From: Sporomusa acidovorans
GTDB taxonomy: Bacteria > Bacillota > Negativicutes > Sporomusales > Sporomusaceae
Direction: 5' to 3' (one strand)
NCBI RefSeq assembly: GCF_002257695.2
Contig: NZ_CP155571.1
Length of the DNA: 64,000 nt
A model generated the notes under the pieces. It was not told the origin of the DNA and made no database searches. It saw nothing but the letters and a program-made list of their open reading frames with translations. This document shows, one piece after another, positions 1 through 8,617 of this stretch (the first letter of the stretch is position 1; each line of letters starts with the position of its first letter). A program made the position numbers and the translations under genes.

Positions 1-804
1 ATCTTTCGCAAAATAGGCGCAGTAGGTTTCCAGCGTAACTTCCTGTTTGCCGCCAAAGGAACCGCCAATGGGAGTCTTAATAATGCGAACTTTATGGTAA
101 GGCACACCTAATACCTTGGCTACAATCAGGCGCACCGAATATACAATCTGGCAGGGGCTGTATACTGTCATTCTCCCCCGATGGTCCGGTACGGCAATAC
201 ACACATGGGTTTCCATAGCGGCATGATGAATTTTGGGTGTCTCCACCCGGTCTTCAATCACAAAATTCTTACCGTCACTATGCAGAAACGGCTGAACATC
301 TCCACAACCGGTTTCCATTGAAAAAAATGGATTGCCACTGTCATGAAGCTTAACCTCTCCGCTAAGCGCCGCTTCCGGGTCGATAACAACAGGTAAGGGA
401 TCAAACTCGGCTTTAATCAGACCTGCCGCCGTATTAGCGGCCTCTTTCGTTTCGGCGACTACCGCCGCTACGGTATCCCCCACATAACGTACGACAGCGG
501 GAAAAAGCTCCTGGTCTTCGCTGGCGTTCTGCCCGGCAAACCACATTTGGGCGTTATACTTTACCCTGGTCGAGTTCTCGCGTGTATATATTTTCACAAC
601 CCCGGGCACAGCCATAGCCGCTGCCGTGTCAATGCTCCGAATCCGGCCATGCGGGACCGGACTGAATACCAGTTGAGCATACAGCGTTCCATCCACAGCC
701 ATGTCCCCGGTATAGCGGATCTGCCCGCTGGCCTTGGCTGCGCCGTCGTCGATGGGTATGGACCTGCCGACATATTTGAAATTGCGCGCAGGTTTTTCGT
801 CCAT
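1..804 (-). CDS. Molybdenum hydroxylase large subunit (xanthine dehydrogenase/aldehyde oxidase family), N-terminal part
   Basis: The reading frame is open from an ATG at 804 to the window edge, giving 268 residues of a protein normally near 750. It begins MDEKPARNFKYVGRSIPI and contains the family features TGD, GDTVAAVVAE, a HAAMETH-type stretch and GGSFGGKQE, which line the molybdopterin site. An AGGAGG ribosome site lies 7 bases before the ATG. It is the third gene of a minus-strand operon after the iron-sulfur and FAD subunits, the usual three-part hydroxylase that oxidises purines, nicotinate or aldehydes. The substrate cannot be told from this part. The C-terminal end with the catalytic glutamate lies outside the window. 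Confidence 0.93.
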   Translation of the reverse strand, partial: MDEKPARNFKYVGRSIPIDDGAAKASGQIRYTGDMAVDGTLYAQLVFSPVPHGRIRSIDTAAAMAVPGVVKIYTRENSTRVKYNAQMWFAGQNASEDQELFPAVVRYVGDTVAAVVAETKEAANTAAGLIKAEFDPLPVVIDPEAALSGEVKLHDSGNPFFSMETGCGDVQPFLHSDGKNFVIEDRVETPKIHHAAMETHVCIAVPDHRGRMTVYSPCQIVYSVRLIVAKVLGVPYHKVRIIKTPIGGSFGGKQEVTLETYCAYFAKD

Positions 805-824
805 CCTATTACCTCCTGACCTGT

Positions 825-1673
825 CTAATTCTGTTTACAAACGTCAAACAGCACTGCGGTCAAATCATAAGCCAGACCTTTGACTGCGCTTCTTTTGTAG
901 GGATGCGAAGCCCGGCCTGCTATCATCTCATCCACCGTTTGGATAAGCAATTGTGCTAGATCATCAGCAAAAGATTCATCAACAACCCGTTGGCTGAAAA
1001 ATTGCTGCAGGGCAAGCGGGCATACGGGTATTTTACCAATGGCCCCCATAGCCGCCTTGCCGGCGACAATCAGCCTTTTACTGCTGTTATAAGTAATACT
1101 CGCAGCCAGACTCAGCTTGGCAATTGTCACTTGTGACCGGCTGCCGATTTTCACAAAGGCGCTGCGGCGCTCAGGAGAAGTCGGAATCACGATTTCAGTG
1201 ATGATTTCCTTTTCCTGAAGCCCCAGCAAAGTTTCCGCCAGTGACAGTTTGCGTGGCCCGTTTATGCCGTCCACTTGAATACTGGCATCCAGGGCGGCAA
1301 GCACCGGCAAACTGTCTCCCGCCGGCGAACCGCTTGCAATATTGCCGCCGATGGTTGCCCGGTTCCTTATTTGTACCGAACCCACCCGTCCTGCCGCCTG
1401 GGCCAGCGCACTGACTTTGGCTTTAATCACCGGACTTGCTGCCAGACAGGCAAATGTAGTACCGCCGCCAATTCGAATTTCCGTGCCTAAATCCTTGATA
1501 TATTTTAAATCTGCGACCTGGGAAAGATCGATCACTAATTCCGCATTTTTTCCCTCATTATTATTGATAAAATCAGTGCCGCCGCTGATAAAAGCAATTT
1601 TAGCACAAGTATGCCTGACTTCCTGTAAAACGTCTTTGAGCTCCAAAAAACCTGCAATCTTATAGCCGGCCAT
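825..1673 (-). CDS. Molybdenum hydroxylase FAD-binding subunit
   Basis: A 282-residue protein of the CO dehydrogenase/xanthine dehydrogenase medium-subunit family. FAD-contacting motifs are visible: ISGGTDF near residue 30, IGGGTTFACLA near residue 68 and RNRATIGGNIASGSPAGDS near residues 103-121. The C-terminal half matches the CO_deh_flav_C fold by overall pattern. It passes electrons from the 2Fe-2S subunit to an acceptor. The ribosome site GGAGG overlaps the end of the upstream iron-sulfur gene, only 5 bases away, so the two are translated together. Twenty bases separate it from the large-subunit gene. Confidence 0.93.
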   Translation of the reverse strand: MAGYKIAGFLELKDVLQEVRHTCAKIAFISGGTDFINNNEGKNAELVIDLSQVADLKYIKDLGTEIRIGGGTTFACLAASPVIKAKVSALAQAAGRVGSVQIRNRATIGGNIASGSPAGDSLPVLAALDASIQVDGINGPRKLSLAETLLGLQEKEIITEIVIPTSPERRSAFVKIGSRSQVTIAKLSLAASITYNSSKRLIVAGKAAMGAIGKIPVCPLALQQFFSQRVVDESFADDLAQLLIQTVDEMIAGRASHPYKRSAVKGLAYDLTAVLFDVCKQN

Positions 1674-1678
1674 CCGGG

Positions 1679-2146
1679 TTAGCCTCCATTCAATTCGTTA
1701 GCGGCAGCCTTAACCGCCTTGACAATATTTATATAACCGGTACACCGGCAAAGGTTTCCGGCAAGGGCTTCTTTGATTTCCGCTGCCGTCGGCTTGGTAT
1801 TTTTCATCAGCAGCGCCTTGGTGCTCATAATCATGCCTGGTGTGCAGTACCCACACTGGATGGCTCCATTATCAACGAAGGCTTGCTGGATAACATCCAG
1901 TCCGCCGGCAGGCGCCAAGCCCTCAATTGTCAGGATTTCGGCATTTCTGGCCTGATACGCCAGTACCATGCAGGAATTGACGGCCTCCCCGTTCATTATA
2001 ACCGTGCAGGCACCGCACTCTCCTTCACCGCAGCCTTCTTTCGCACCTGTTAATTTCAGTTTCAGCCGCAGCATGTCAAGCAGCCTTTCCTGCGGTTCAA
2101 CCTCAAGTGTATGCATTTTTCCGTTTACAGTAAGATTAATCAGCAT
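1679..2146 (-). CDS. Molybdenum hydroxylase 2Fe-2S subunit
   Basis: A 155-residue protein of normal family length. The plant-ferredoxin-type cluster ligands are present as CGEGECGACT plus a following C (about residues 39-59), and the second alpha-helical cluster as CGYC near residue 98 and CRC near residue 132. It carries electrons between the molybdopterin centre and FAD. It is the first gene of the operon, with about 125 noncoding bases upstream. A maturation-factor relic (xdhC-like) lies 5 kb away behind the hut genes rather than in this operon. Confidence 0.95.
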   Translation of the reverse strand: MLINLTVNGKMHTLEVEPQERLLDMLRLKLKLTGAKEGCGEGECGACTVIMNGEAVNSCMVLAYQARNAEILTIEGLAPAGGLDVIQQAFVDNGAIQCGYCTPGMIMSTKALLMKNTKPTAAEIKEALAGNLCRCTGYINIVKAVKAAANELNGG

Positions 2147-2186
2147 GTTTTCACCCCTTTATTGGCAATGGTGCTTTCCGGATATC

Positions 2187-2222
2187 CCGGCAATCCATTC
2201 AAATACATGATTGGATTGCCGG
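2187..2222. terminator. Stem-loop between porin and molybdenum hydroxylase genes
   Basis: An 11-base perfect stem (CCGGCAATCCA, with its complement ending at 2222) closes a 14-base loop. It sits downstream of the porin gene and upstream of the hydroxylase operon, both read leftward. There is no T-run, so it may be a transcript-stabilising or weak termination structure rather than a canonical intrinsic terminator. Confidence 0.4.
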
Positions 2223-2270
2223 TGCGGGGACAAGTCTACTATTTTTATAAGAGTTGCTTATAAAATTAAA

Positions 2271-3689
2271 TTAATAGAAGAATTCACATTTTATCATGTA
2301 TGTCTTATCAAGACTATCCGACGACAGCGTAGTTAAACTCTTATTTTTAAGCTTAACATCTTGATACTCCAATGATGCAATCATATTCTTAGCAACAACC
2401 TTTTGATAAGCTAAGAACAAGCCTTTTACATTGTCATTGCCATGAGTGAAAATGTTATAAGGATTAGTAGGATAAGCAACCGCCGTAGTATCAAAACCTC
2501 CGGCACCGGAAGGAGTAGCACCGGGATCAAGACTACGATAGGAAACCGACCAGGCGTCAGAACCTACTTTTTCCGGGTTAACCAATGGCACTGCCGAATA
2601 GTATACTGCCGGTCCCTGACTATTGCTAAACTGAACCGACCATCCCTTAGGATTGGAAGGTATAGTAACGGCATCACTGAGTGTAGTGCTGATATAATCC
2701 GCTAAGAGCGTGTATTTTCCTATCTTGTAATTGGCAGAAACCGACCAACCTTTTGAACTGCCAAAACTACCAACACTGGTATTCATAGTTCCTGACCCAT
2801 TGGCAGTACTGGTGCCGGGAACATCTGCCCAATAATAACCGGTTCTAAGATTTAAGTTATCTGCTAATTTAAATCCTACTTCCGCAGTAGTTAACTGATT
2901 GGCGTTTCCACTGTCTCCCAAACCATTCCCCTGACTTGTATCCGACTTAATATTACCTGTCCAGCCTCTAAACTTCACATTGCCAAAGGTATCGTTAATT
3001 AAAACTCCATCAACTGCCATGGGCTTGCCCATCAATCCATTACCAAAAACATCAAGTGCTGACCGACCGACTCGTATACTATCCAAACCAAGAACATTCT
3101 TAGCCGTAATGTTCATAATGTCTAAATAGACAGTAGAACCGGGAGAAGAATCGGTATTGCCAAATTTATTCCCATAGTTTGTACTCAAACGGCTTGTCCA
3201 GGAAATGTCATCATTCAGAGCACCTGAAAATTTAATTCGCTGACGAAAATCATATCGATCCGATCCATGCAATTTCTTAGCACCATTAACAGTAGGATTA
3301 TCCACCATATAGCGCATCCTGGTGTCTCCACCAACAGTAATTTTAGTTTTTGCTTCCAATTTGCTTACACGTGATCCTAAACGATTTAATTCTGTAGCAA
3401 ATTCTGCAGACAGTCCGTCAATCAATTTTTTATTAGTATCATCAGCTGTTTCATAGCGTTGCATTGCCTTATCAATCATAATGGCAAACTCATAACGGCT
3501 CATCGCCCTGTCACCACGGAAAGTATTATCATCATAACCTTCAACCAATCCGGCTTTAACTAATTTTTTTACCGAATCATAAGCCCAATGATTTTCAGGT
3601 ACATCACTAAAGGAAGATATCGCCAAAGCTGTTCCGGTTACGGTCATAATTAACAATGTAATAAGCATAATTGTGAAACTCTTTTTCAT
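2271..3689 (-). CDS. OmpM-like SLH-domain outer-membrane porin
   Basis: A 472-residue exported protein. Residues 1-24 are a signal peptide ending in an ALA-type site. Residues 26-80 are one S-layer homology domain (FSDVPENHWAYDSV, then GYDDNTFRGDRAMSRYEFA). Residues about 85-115 form a short coiled coil with hydrophobic heptads. The remainder is rich in alternating polar and aromatic strands and ends in EFFY, as beta-barrel porins do. In Negativicutes such proteins (OmpM, Mep45) anchor the outer membrane to polyamine-modified peptidoglycan while forming pores. This gene is the best clue to the organism's cell-envelope type. It lies 105 bases after the YfcC carrier gene. Confidence 0.9.
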   Translation of the reverse strand: MKKSFTIMLITLLIMTVTGTALAISSFSDVPENHWAYDSVKKLVKAGLVEGYDDNTFRGDRAMSRYEFAIMIDKAMQRYETADDTNKKLIDGLSAEFATELNRLGSRVSKLEAKTKITVGGDTRMRYMVDNPTVNGAKKLHGSDRYDFRQRIKFSGALNDDISWTSRLSTNYGNKFGNTDSSPGSTVYLDIMNITAKNVLGLDSIRVGRSALDVFGNGLMGKPMAVDGVLINDTFGNVKFRGWTGNIKSDTSQGNGLGDSGNANQLTTAEVGFKLADNLNLRTGYYWADVPGTSTANGSGTMNTSVGSFGSSKGWSVSANYKIGKYTLLADYISTTLSDAVTIPSNPKGWSVQFSNSQGPAVYYSAVPLVNPEKVGSDAWSVSYRSLDPGATPSGAGGFDTTAVAYPTNPYNIFTHGNDNVKGLFLAYQKVVAKNMIASLEYQDVKLKNKSLTTLSSDSLDKTYMIKCEFFY

Positions 3690-3794
3690 TTTCTCTCCTC
3701 ACCTTTTTGTAAAATAACTGTGCAAATAACCCCAACTCTGTATTACATCCCCTATTGTCGATTTACATTATTTTTATAAGGAACTTAGACTTCA

Positions 3795-5204
3795 CTACGA
3801 CCAGTTTACAGCCACTGCAATTACCAGTGAAATGGCTGCAAAAGCCCATACCAGATAAAGATACGGCATTATAAATTTCAGCCATCTTGAGAAGGGAATT
3901 TTACCCACTGCAATAAATGCCACCGTAACTGCGGTGGTGGGAAAACAAAGATGTGCTAAGCCATCACCATATTGAAAAGCCAGTATAGCAATCTGACGGT
4001 TTAAATGAATAACATCGGATAAAGGAACCATGATTGGCATGGACAGCATAGCAAGTCCACTTCCCGACGGAATAAAAAAGGTTAGAAGAGATTGTACAAT
4101 AAACATGCCCACCGCAGAAATTGCTGGCGACAACCCCTGCAAAGGGATAGAAAAATAATATACCAAGGTGTCGGTAATATGGGTATTGTTCATGATAATC
4201 TGGATTGATCTTGCAAGCCCGACTGCCATTGCCGGCATAAATATTGCTTTACCGCCATCAATAAATTCATCCGCAATTTTACCTGGACTGAATCCGCCAA
4301 TAAGACCGGCAATAATTCCCCCTAAAATGTAGATAGCCGACATTTCTGTAATTTGCCAGTGCCAGTTATATGTCCCGTAAAGTAATACGCCGATTGTTAT
4401 TGCCAAGGTCAGTATTATCAGTTTATGCCTTACGGTAAATATGTCATCTCCTAAAGACTTATAAGCATCGAATTCAGAGATGTCTATACCTTCCATAACG
4501 CTTTTTCTTCTGCCACTTTTTACTGCGTTACCGTACCGTAATATATACACAATGGTTATAGCTACTAATACAATCAGGACAAATAACCTGTAGGAAAATC
4601 CGGAGAATAACGGAAGTTGAGCAATATTATGGCCGATGCCAACTGTCCACGGGTTAGTCGGTCCAGCCGTCCAGCCAACAGCAACTCCCAATAATCCTAT
4701 CGCCACACCAACTACGACGTCATAGCCTAATGCAAGTGCTATTGATACACAAATGGGCGCAAAGGGAATAGTAGCTTCAAACATGGCGGGAAAAGCACCA
4801 ATGAGTGCAAAAAAGATGACAATGGAAGCTAAAATCCAACCGCCTTTATCCTTGCCAAATACATTGATCAAACTTCCAAGTGCAGAACGTATAGCACCCG
4901 TACTGTCAAAAATCCTGATGGATCCCCCAATAAGAAGTATCATAAACAATAAGGATGACGCGGCCTGCATTCCCTGGGGAACAGCCTGGAAAAAACCCAT
5001 AAACGTCATCGGCGAGGATGGAATAGTATGAAAACTTCCTGCCTTCGTTAATAATTGTCCGCCAACTTGAACCCTATCATATTCTCCCGCAGGAATTACA
5101 TAGGATAGTAAGGCAATAAACGCTAAAATAGAAAACAAAATTACAATGGAATTATTGAAACGCTCTGCAAGACTACTTTTCTTTTTTATTGACAGCTCCG
5201 ACAT
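3795..5204 (-). CDS. YfcC-family anaerobic carrier (DcuC superfamily)
   Basis: A 469-residue integral membrane protein with about a dozen hydrophobic segments. The N-terminal PAGEYDR, the GxFPAMFEATIPFAPI stretch near residue 140 and the late SGSGLAMLSMP motif near residue 390 are typical of the YfcC family of putative amino-acid or C4-dicarboxylate carriers. The substrate is unknown. A -24/-12 promoter lies about 220 bases upstream and a divergently read enhancer-binding regulator begins at 5622. It is therefore very likely induced by that regulator, presumably in response to the carrier's own substrate. Confidence 0.88.
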   Translation of the reverse strand: MSELSIKKKSSLAERFNNSIVILFSILAFIALLSYVIPAGEYDRVQVGGQLLTKAGSFHTIPSSPMTFMGFFQAVPQGMQAASSLLFMILLIGGSIRIFDSTGAIRSALGSLINVFGKDKGGWILASIVIFFALIGAFPAMFEATIPFAPICVSIALALGYDVVVGVAIGLLGVAVGWTAGPTNPWTVGIGHNIAQLPLFSGFSYRLFVLIVLVAITIVYILRYGNAVKSGRRKSVMEGIDISEFDAYKSLGDDIFTVRHKLIILTLAITIGVLLYGTYNWHWQITEMSAIYILGGIIAGLIGGFSPGKIADEFIDGGKAIFMPAMAVGLARSIQIIMNNTHITDTLVYYFSIPLQGLSPAISAVGMFIVQSLLTFFIPSGSGLAMLSMPIMVPLSDVIHLNRQIAILAFQYGDGLAHLCFPTTAVTVAFIAVGKIPFSRWLKFIMPYLYLVWAFAAISLVIAVAVNWS

Positions 5205-5419
5205 GTAATTATCTCCTTAGCATTTTGTTTTATAACAAATAAGGTTAGTTTTTTATTAAAAAAATGGCTTCTTTATTTTTGTCCTTACTGCTAATTTCTT
5301 ATCGTCTCACCCCATTTTATCAGTAATATTTTCCGGATAATTAATATGACTATCTCTCCTCCCATTTCGTATTGCCTGTCATTGAACCTTCAGACTATTC
5401 TAATCATTACTTCTTTAAC

Positions 5420-5434
5420 GCAAAATCCGTGCCA
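5420..5434 (-). promoter_or_regulatory. Sigma-54 (-24/-12) promoter of the YfcC-type carrier
   Basis: Read leftward the sequence is TGGCACGGATTTTGC. It matches the RpoN consensus TGGCACG-N4-TTGC exactly, with GG and GC ten bases apart. Transcription should begin near 5408, giving a leader of about 200 bases before the carrier gene at 5204. The neighbouring divergent gene encodes a sigma-54 activator, which supports the call. Confidence 0.85.
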
Positions 5435-5511
5435 AAAATCCCATATTCACCTTGTATTATTTTCCCCTTGAATTAATTAGCTTCTCTGCTAAAATTGAAC
5501 TACACATTCTC

Positions 5512-5568
5512 TGTTGCAAGCATTATAATTAATCAATAGCAACATTTTTTTGCGCATTGATTTGTTGC
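5512..5568. promoter_or_regulatory. Probable upstream activator sites with three TGTTGC half-sites
   Basis: TGTTGC occurs at 5512-5517, as its complement GCAACA at 5539-5544, and again as TGTTGC at 5563-5568. This gives two inverted-repeat pairings with centres about 25 bases apart, 80-135 bases upstream of the -24 box. That is the usual distance for enhancer sites bound by a sigma-54 activator. The assignment to the regulator at 5622 is inferred from position. Confidence 0.5.
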
Positions 5569-5621
5569 ACCGAAGCTTTGTCTATATCATTTCCCGACAA
5601 AAAATTGCTAGCAGGCGGTGA

Positions 5622-7019
5622 ATGAAACCCATGGCTGATTTTGATACATTACTGTACTTACAGACAATTGCCAATCATATCCAGGATGCTGTCTACGTGA
5701 TTAACAAACAGGGTGACGAGTTGTTTTTTAACAATAAAATCGAACGTTTTGAGCCCTCGCAGCGCCAGCATATGCTGGATGAATTGCGCAGTGTATTCCT
5801 CACAGGCAAGCCCTCCTTTGATAAATATACGAAATACATCACCGTAGATCGCCGTGAGGTACATATGCTGTCAACCATCATTCCTATCGAAAAGCACGGG
5901 GAAATTGTGGCTGTTTGCTCTATTAATAAGAACATTACCGAAATGACGAATTTACTTAACAAAATATATAAACTGCAAGAGCAACTGCACAATTATTGTC
6001 AGAGCAGCGCTAACTTGCAAAATGGCACCACCTATACCTTTGACTGTTTAATCGGCCGGAGCCCCTTAATGTCCGCAGTCATTAACAAGGCAAAAAAAGC
6101 GGCCTGTAGTCCGGCCCCCATATTATTAACAGGCGAAACAGGTACCGGCAAAGAAATTTTTGCCCAAAGCATTCATAATTATGGACCAGCTAACTCCCAG
6201 CCGTTTGTCGCTTTAAACTGTGCTGCTATTCCTGAGACATTACTGGAAAGTATGATTTTCGGCACAACCAAAGGCGCTTTTACCGGCGCGGAAAATAAAC
6301 CCGGATTATTGGAGCAGGCAGGAAGAGGCACCTTGTTTTTAGATGAGATAAACAGCATGAGCTTAGTGCTGCAGGCTAAAATGCTACGCATCCTTGAGGA
6401 AAAGAAGTTCCGCCGCCTTGGCAGTAACCAGGAGGAACCTATGAATTGCCGGATCATTAGTTCCTCCAATGTGGATTGCCACAATTTACTGGCTGAAAAT
6501 AAAATGCGGGAAGATTTTTTTTATCGCGTAGCGGTTGTTAACTTGCATATTCCCCCCTTGCGTGAACGTCAGCAGGATATCTTGCTGCTGGCCAGGTATT
6601 TCATCAGCAAATTTAACAAGGCTTATGGCAAACAAATAACCAGACTCTCAACTGATTTGGAAGAAACCTTGCAAAACTATTCCTGGCCGGGAAATGTCCG
6701 TGAGTTATGTCATGTACTCGAAAACGCCGTCAATTTCTTTGATGATAATGAAGCCACCCTAACTGCAGCCTACCTTCCCGATTATTTTCACAAGCAATCG
6801 CTGATACCTATGCACACCGTTGAAGCAGCCACTGCCCAAAATCAAACATTGCCCCAGACATTGGAAGGGATAGAGCGCCAACTAATTATCCGTGCTCTTG
6901 CAGCAAGCAAGGGTAACATAACCAAAGCTGCATTAGCGCTTGGTATTCACCGGCAGAATCTGCAAGTTCGCCTAAAAAAATTAGGCATTACCAAAAACGT
7001 GCAATTCGTAGTTAAATAA
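5622..7019 (+). CDS. PAS-AAA-Fis sigma-54 enhancer-binding regulator of the carrier gene
   Basis: A 465-residue bacterial enhancer-binding protein. Residues 10-110 form a PAS-like sensor. The AAA+ domain (about 142-375) has Walker A GETGTGKE at 171-178, the sigma-54 contact loop GAFTGA at 218-223 and Walker B GTLFLDEIN at 236-244. The C-terminal 45 residues are a Fis-type helix-turn-helix (KGNITKAALALGIHRQNLQ). It should open RpoN promoters, most obviously the one at 5420-5434. The start may be the ATG at 5622 or the one at 5631, since the GGCGGTG ribosome site fits either poorly or equally. The ligand sensed by the PAS domain is unknown. Confidence 0.93.
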   Translation: MKPMADFDTLLYLQTIANHIQDAVYVINKQGDELFFNNKIERFEPSQRQHMLDELRSVFLTGKPSFDKYTKYITVDRREVHMLSTIIPIEKHGEIVAVCSINKNITEMTNLLNKIYKLQEQLHNYCQSSANLQNGTTYTFDCLIGRSPLMSAVINKAKKAACSPAPILLTGETGTGKEIFAQSIHNYGPANSQPFVALNCAAIPETLLESMIFGTTKGAFTGAENKPGLLEQAGRGTLFLDEINSMSLVLQAKMLRILEEKKFRRLGSNQEEPMNCRIISSSNVDCHNLLAENKMREDFFYRVAVVNLHIPPLRERQQDILLLARYFISKFNKAYGKQITRLSTDLEETLQNYSWPGNVRELCHVLENAVNFFDDNEATLTAAYLPDYFHKQSLIPMHTVEAATAQNQTLPQTLEGIERQLIIRALAASKGNITKAALALGIHRQNLQVRLKKLGITKNVQFVVK

Positions 7020-7026
7020 GCTATCT

Positions 7027-7076
7027 AAAAAGCCCAAGGACTGATACTCTTTTTGAGATCAGCCCTTGGGCTTTTT
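7027..7076. terminator. Bidirectional intrinsic terminator
   Basis: A 13-base perfect stem (AAAAAGCCCAAGG with its complement) flanks an inner ACTGAT/ATCAG pairing, with A- and T-runs on the two sides. It serves the regulator gene ending at 7019 and the leftward hut transcript ending near 7088. Confidence 0.85.
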
Positions 7077-7374
7077 ATCTAACGGTACTACACAACCTGA
7101 ATAAAGATTTCCATGCGCCACAGACCATACCTTCATTTGCCGCCGTTTCCCCGGACATAAAGAGTTTATAGAGAAATGATCGTCCTCCATCCAGCGCCGT
7201 CAACCTGGCCTCGGCTTCCGCACAGCCGCCGCCAATCGTGCCAATAACACGGCCATCCGGATAAACCAGCATCATCGCCCCGGCTTTGCGCGGCGTGGAA
7301 CCACTTGTGGCAATAATACTGACCAGGGCAGCCTGCCGGGCAGCGTTTATGGCATAAACTATGGTATCCTCCAT
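7075..7374 (-). pseudogene. XdhC/CoxI N-terminal domain protein, frameshifted
   Basis: The 99-codon frame shows the XdhC/CoxI hallmark SGSTPRKAGAMMLVYPDG and GTIGGGCAEAE, then EGMVCG. After that the frame goes astray. A one-base shift at the GGCGCATGG junction restores MEIFIQVV followed by a stop at 7088, which is the expected family continuation. The out-of-frame reading instead runs into the terminator stem. No clear ribosome site is visible before the ATG. Intact XdhC inserts or sulfurates molybdenum cofactor in xanthine dehydrogenases. Here it trails the hut operon by 36 bases and is probably decaying, unless the base loss is a sequence error. Confidence 0.7.
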
Positions 7375-7410
7375 TTGGATGACTAAGTTTTTACCAAGTA
7401 AATGACACTG

Positions 7411-8433
7411 TCAAAATAACCGGCGGTCAAGTCCCTGTAGTTTGCAAAGCGTGTTAACCACAGAAAAAATCAAAACTTTCGCCAGGCTGGCGGTTGTGCT
7501 GTCCTGGTCAAATCTTGGCGATACTTCAGCAATATCAAAACCGATAACTTTTTCTGAACGCAGGATATGCTTGAGGTATTTTAATACGTCTTCCGGATTA
7601 AGTCCCAGCGGTTGGGCCGCGCTGACGCCGGGGGCAAAGGCGGTGGAAAAAACATCTGCACATACGGTAATATAAATGTTTTTTGTTGCTTTCATGAACT
7701 CATCCAGTTTTTCAATGACATTCCAGTCGCCTTTAACATTAATTTCTTCTGCCGGTATATAGACAACGCCATAGCGCGCGGCCGTCTTAAACAATTCCAG
7801 CGTATTGCTGTAGCGCTGAATACCCATGCATAAATAGTGAAATTTTTGGCCGGCAGCAATGGTTTCCTGCGCAATCTGTCTAAACATAGTTCCTGAACTG
7901 CTGCCATGGGCAAAAGGCCTGATATCAAAGTGAGCATCAAAGTTAACAATACCGATCTCCGGGAGTTGTTTGCTGTCAGCCAGATACTTACGGTGCCCCC
8001 GGTAATGCCCCAGAGCAAGTTCATGCCCGCCACCCAGGACCAATGAAAAAAGCCCCAGTTCACGAACCCTTGCTACCGCATTGGCAAGCGCCGCCTGGCT
8101 TGCTTCCAGATCCTCATCGGGGCAGAGGATATTTCCCCCGTCAAACAACAGAACCTCCTGAGAAAAATTGCAGGGAAGATTGGCCAGCTCCCGCCTGATC
8201 GCATCAGGCCCTTTAGCCGCCCCGGTCCGGCCGTAATTACGCCTGATTCCTTCATCGCAACAGAAACCCAACAGGACAAAACCAAGCTTTCCCGCAACAG
8301 GCAGCCTGTCCGGACTATTTAGATTTATGGCGCGTATCCACTGATGCCAACGAAAGGCATCATAGTTATCTTCGCTGTCAATTCGTCCCCGCCACACACT
8401 CATATCGGCCGGCACATATCGATTGTTTAACAT
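7411..8433 (-). CDS. hutG: Formimidoylglutamase
   Basis: A 340-residue member of the arginase/agmatinase (ureohydrolase) superfamily. Binuclear manganese ligands appear in GGGHE (about residue 134), NFDAHFD (about residue 163) and the CADVFSTAFAPGVSA stretch. In that last stretch the first metal aspartate position is Cys, as I recall also in other HutG sequences, so I do not treat it as a defect. It hydrolyses N-formimino-L-glutamate to glutamate and formamide. Because ftcD and fchA are also present, the locus encodes two routes for formiminoglutamate: hydrolysis, and transfer to tetrahydrofolate. A 184-base gap with a weak hairpin separates it from fchA. Confidence 0.92.
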   Translation of the reverse strand: MLNNRYVPADMSVWRGRIDSEDNYDAFRWHQWIRAINLNSPDRLPVAGKLGFVLLGFCCDEGIRRNYGRTGAAKGPDAIRRELANLPCNFSQEVLLFDGGNILCPDEDLEASQAALANAVARVRELGLFSLVLGGGHELALGHYRGHRKYLADSKQLPEIGIVNFDAHFDIRPFAHGSSSGTMFRQIAQETIAAGQKFHYLCMGIQRYSNTLELFKTAARYGVVYIPAEEINVKGDWNVIEKLDEFMKATKNIYITVCADVFSTAFAPGVSAAQPLGLNPEDVLKYLKHILRSEKVIGFDIAEVSPRFDQDSTTASLAKVLIFSVVNTLCKLQGLDRRLF

Positions 8434-8617
8434 TGTACACCAAACCCTTTTTCCGATTATACGACAAAGAACTGATACTCATCATGAGCTCAGTCCCTCT
8501 CTATAGTATCCAATAAAGATTTTCCGGCAGGGCATAGTAATAGCTAGATCAACCGCCATATACTAACACCCTGACAGAAGTAATCTTGATTGGCTTCCCT
8601 ATAATAAATGAATTCTA

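Noticed and set aside
3690..3794. Candidate sigma-54 promoter before the porin gene (leftward TTGGGGTTATTTGC)
   Set aside because: The GG and GC are eight bases apart instead of ten, which is not tolerated by RpoN.
7411..8433. HutG metal site with Cys where arginases have Asp
   Set aside because: As I recall, formimidoylglutamases often carry Cys at this position, so it was not treated as a defect or novelty.
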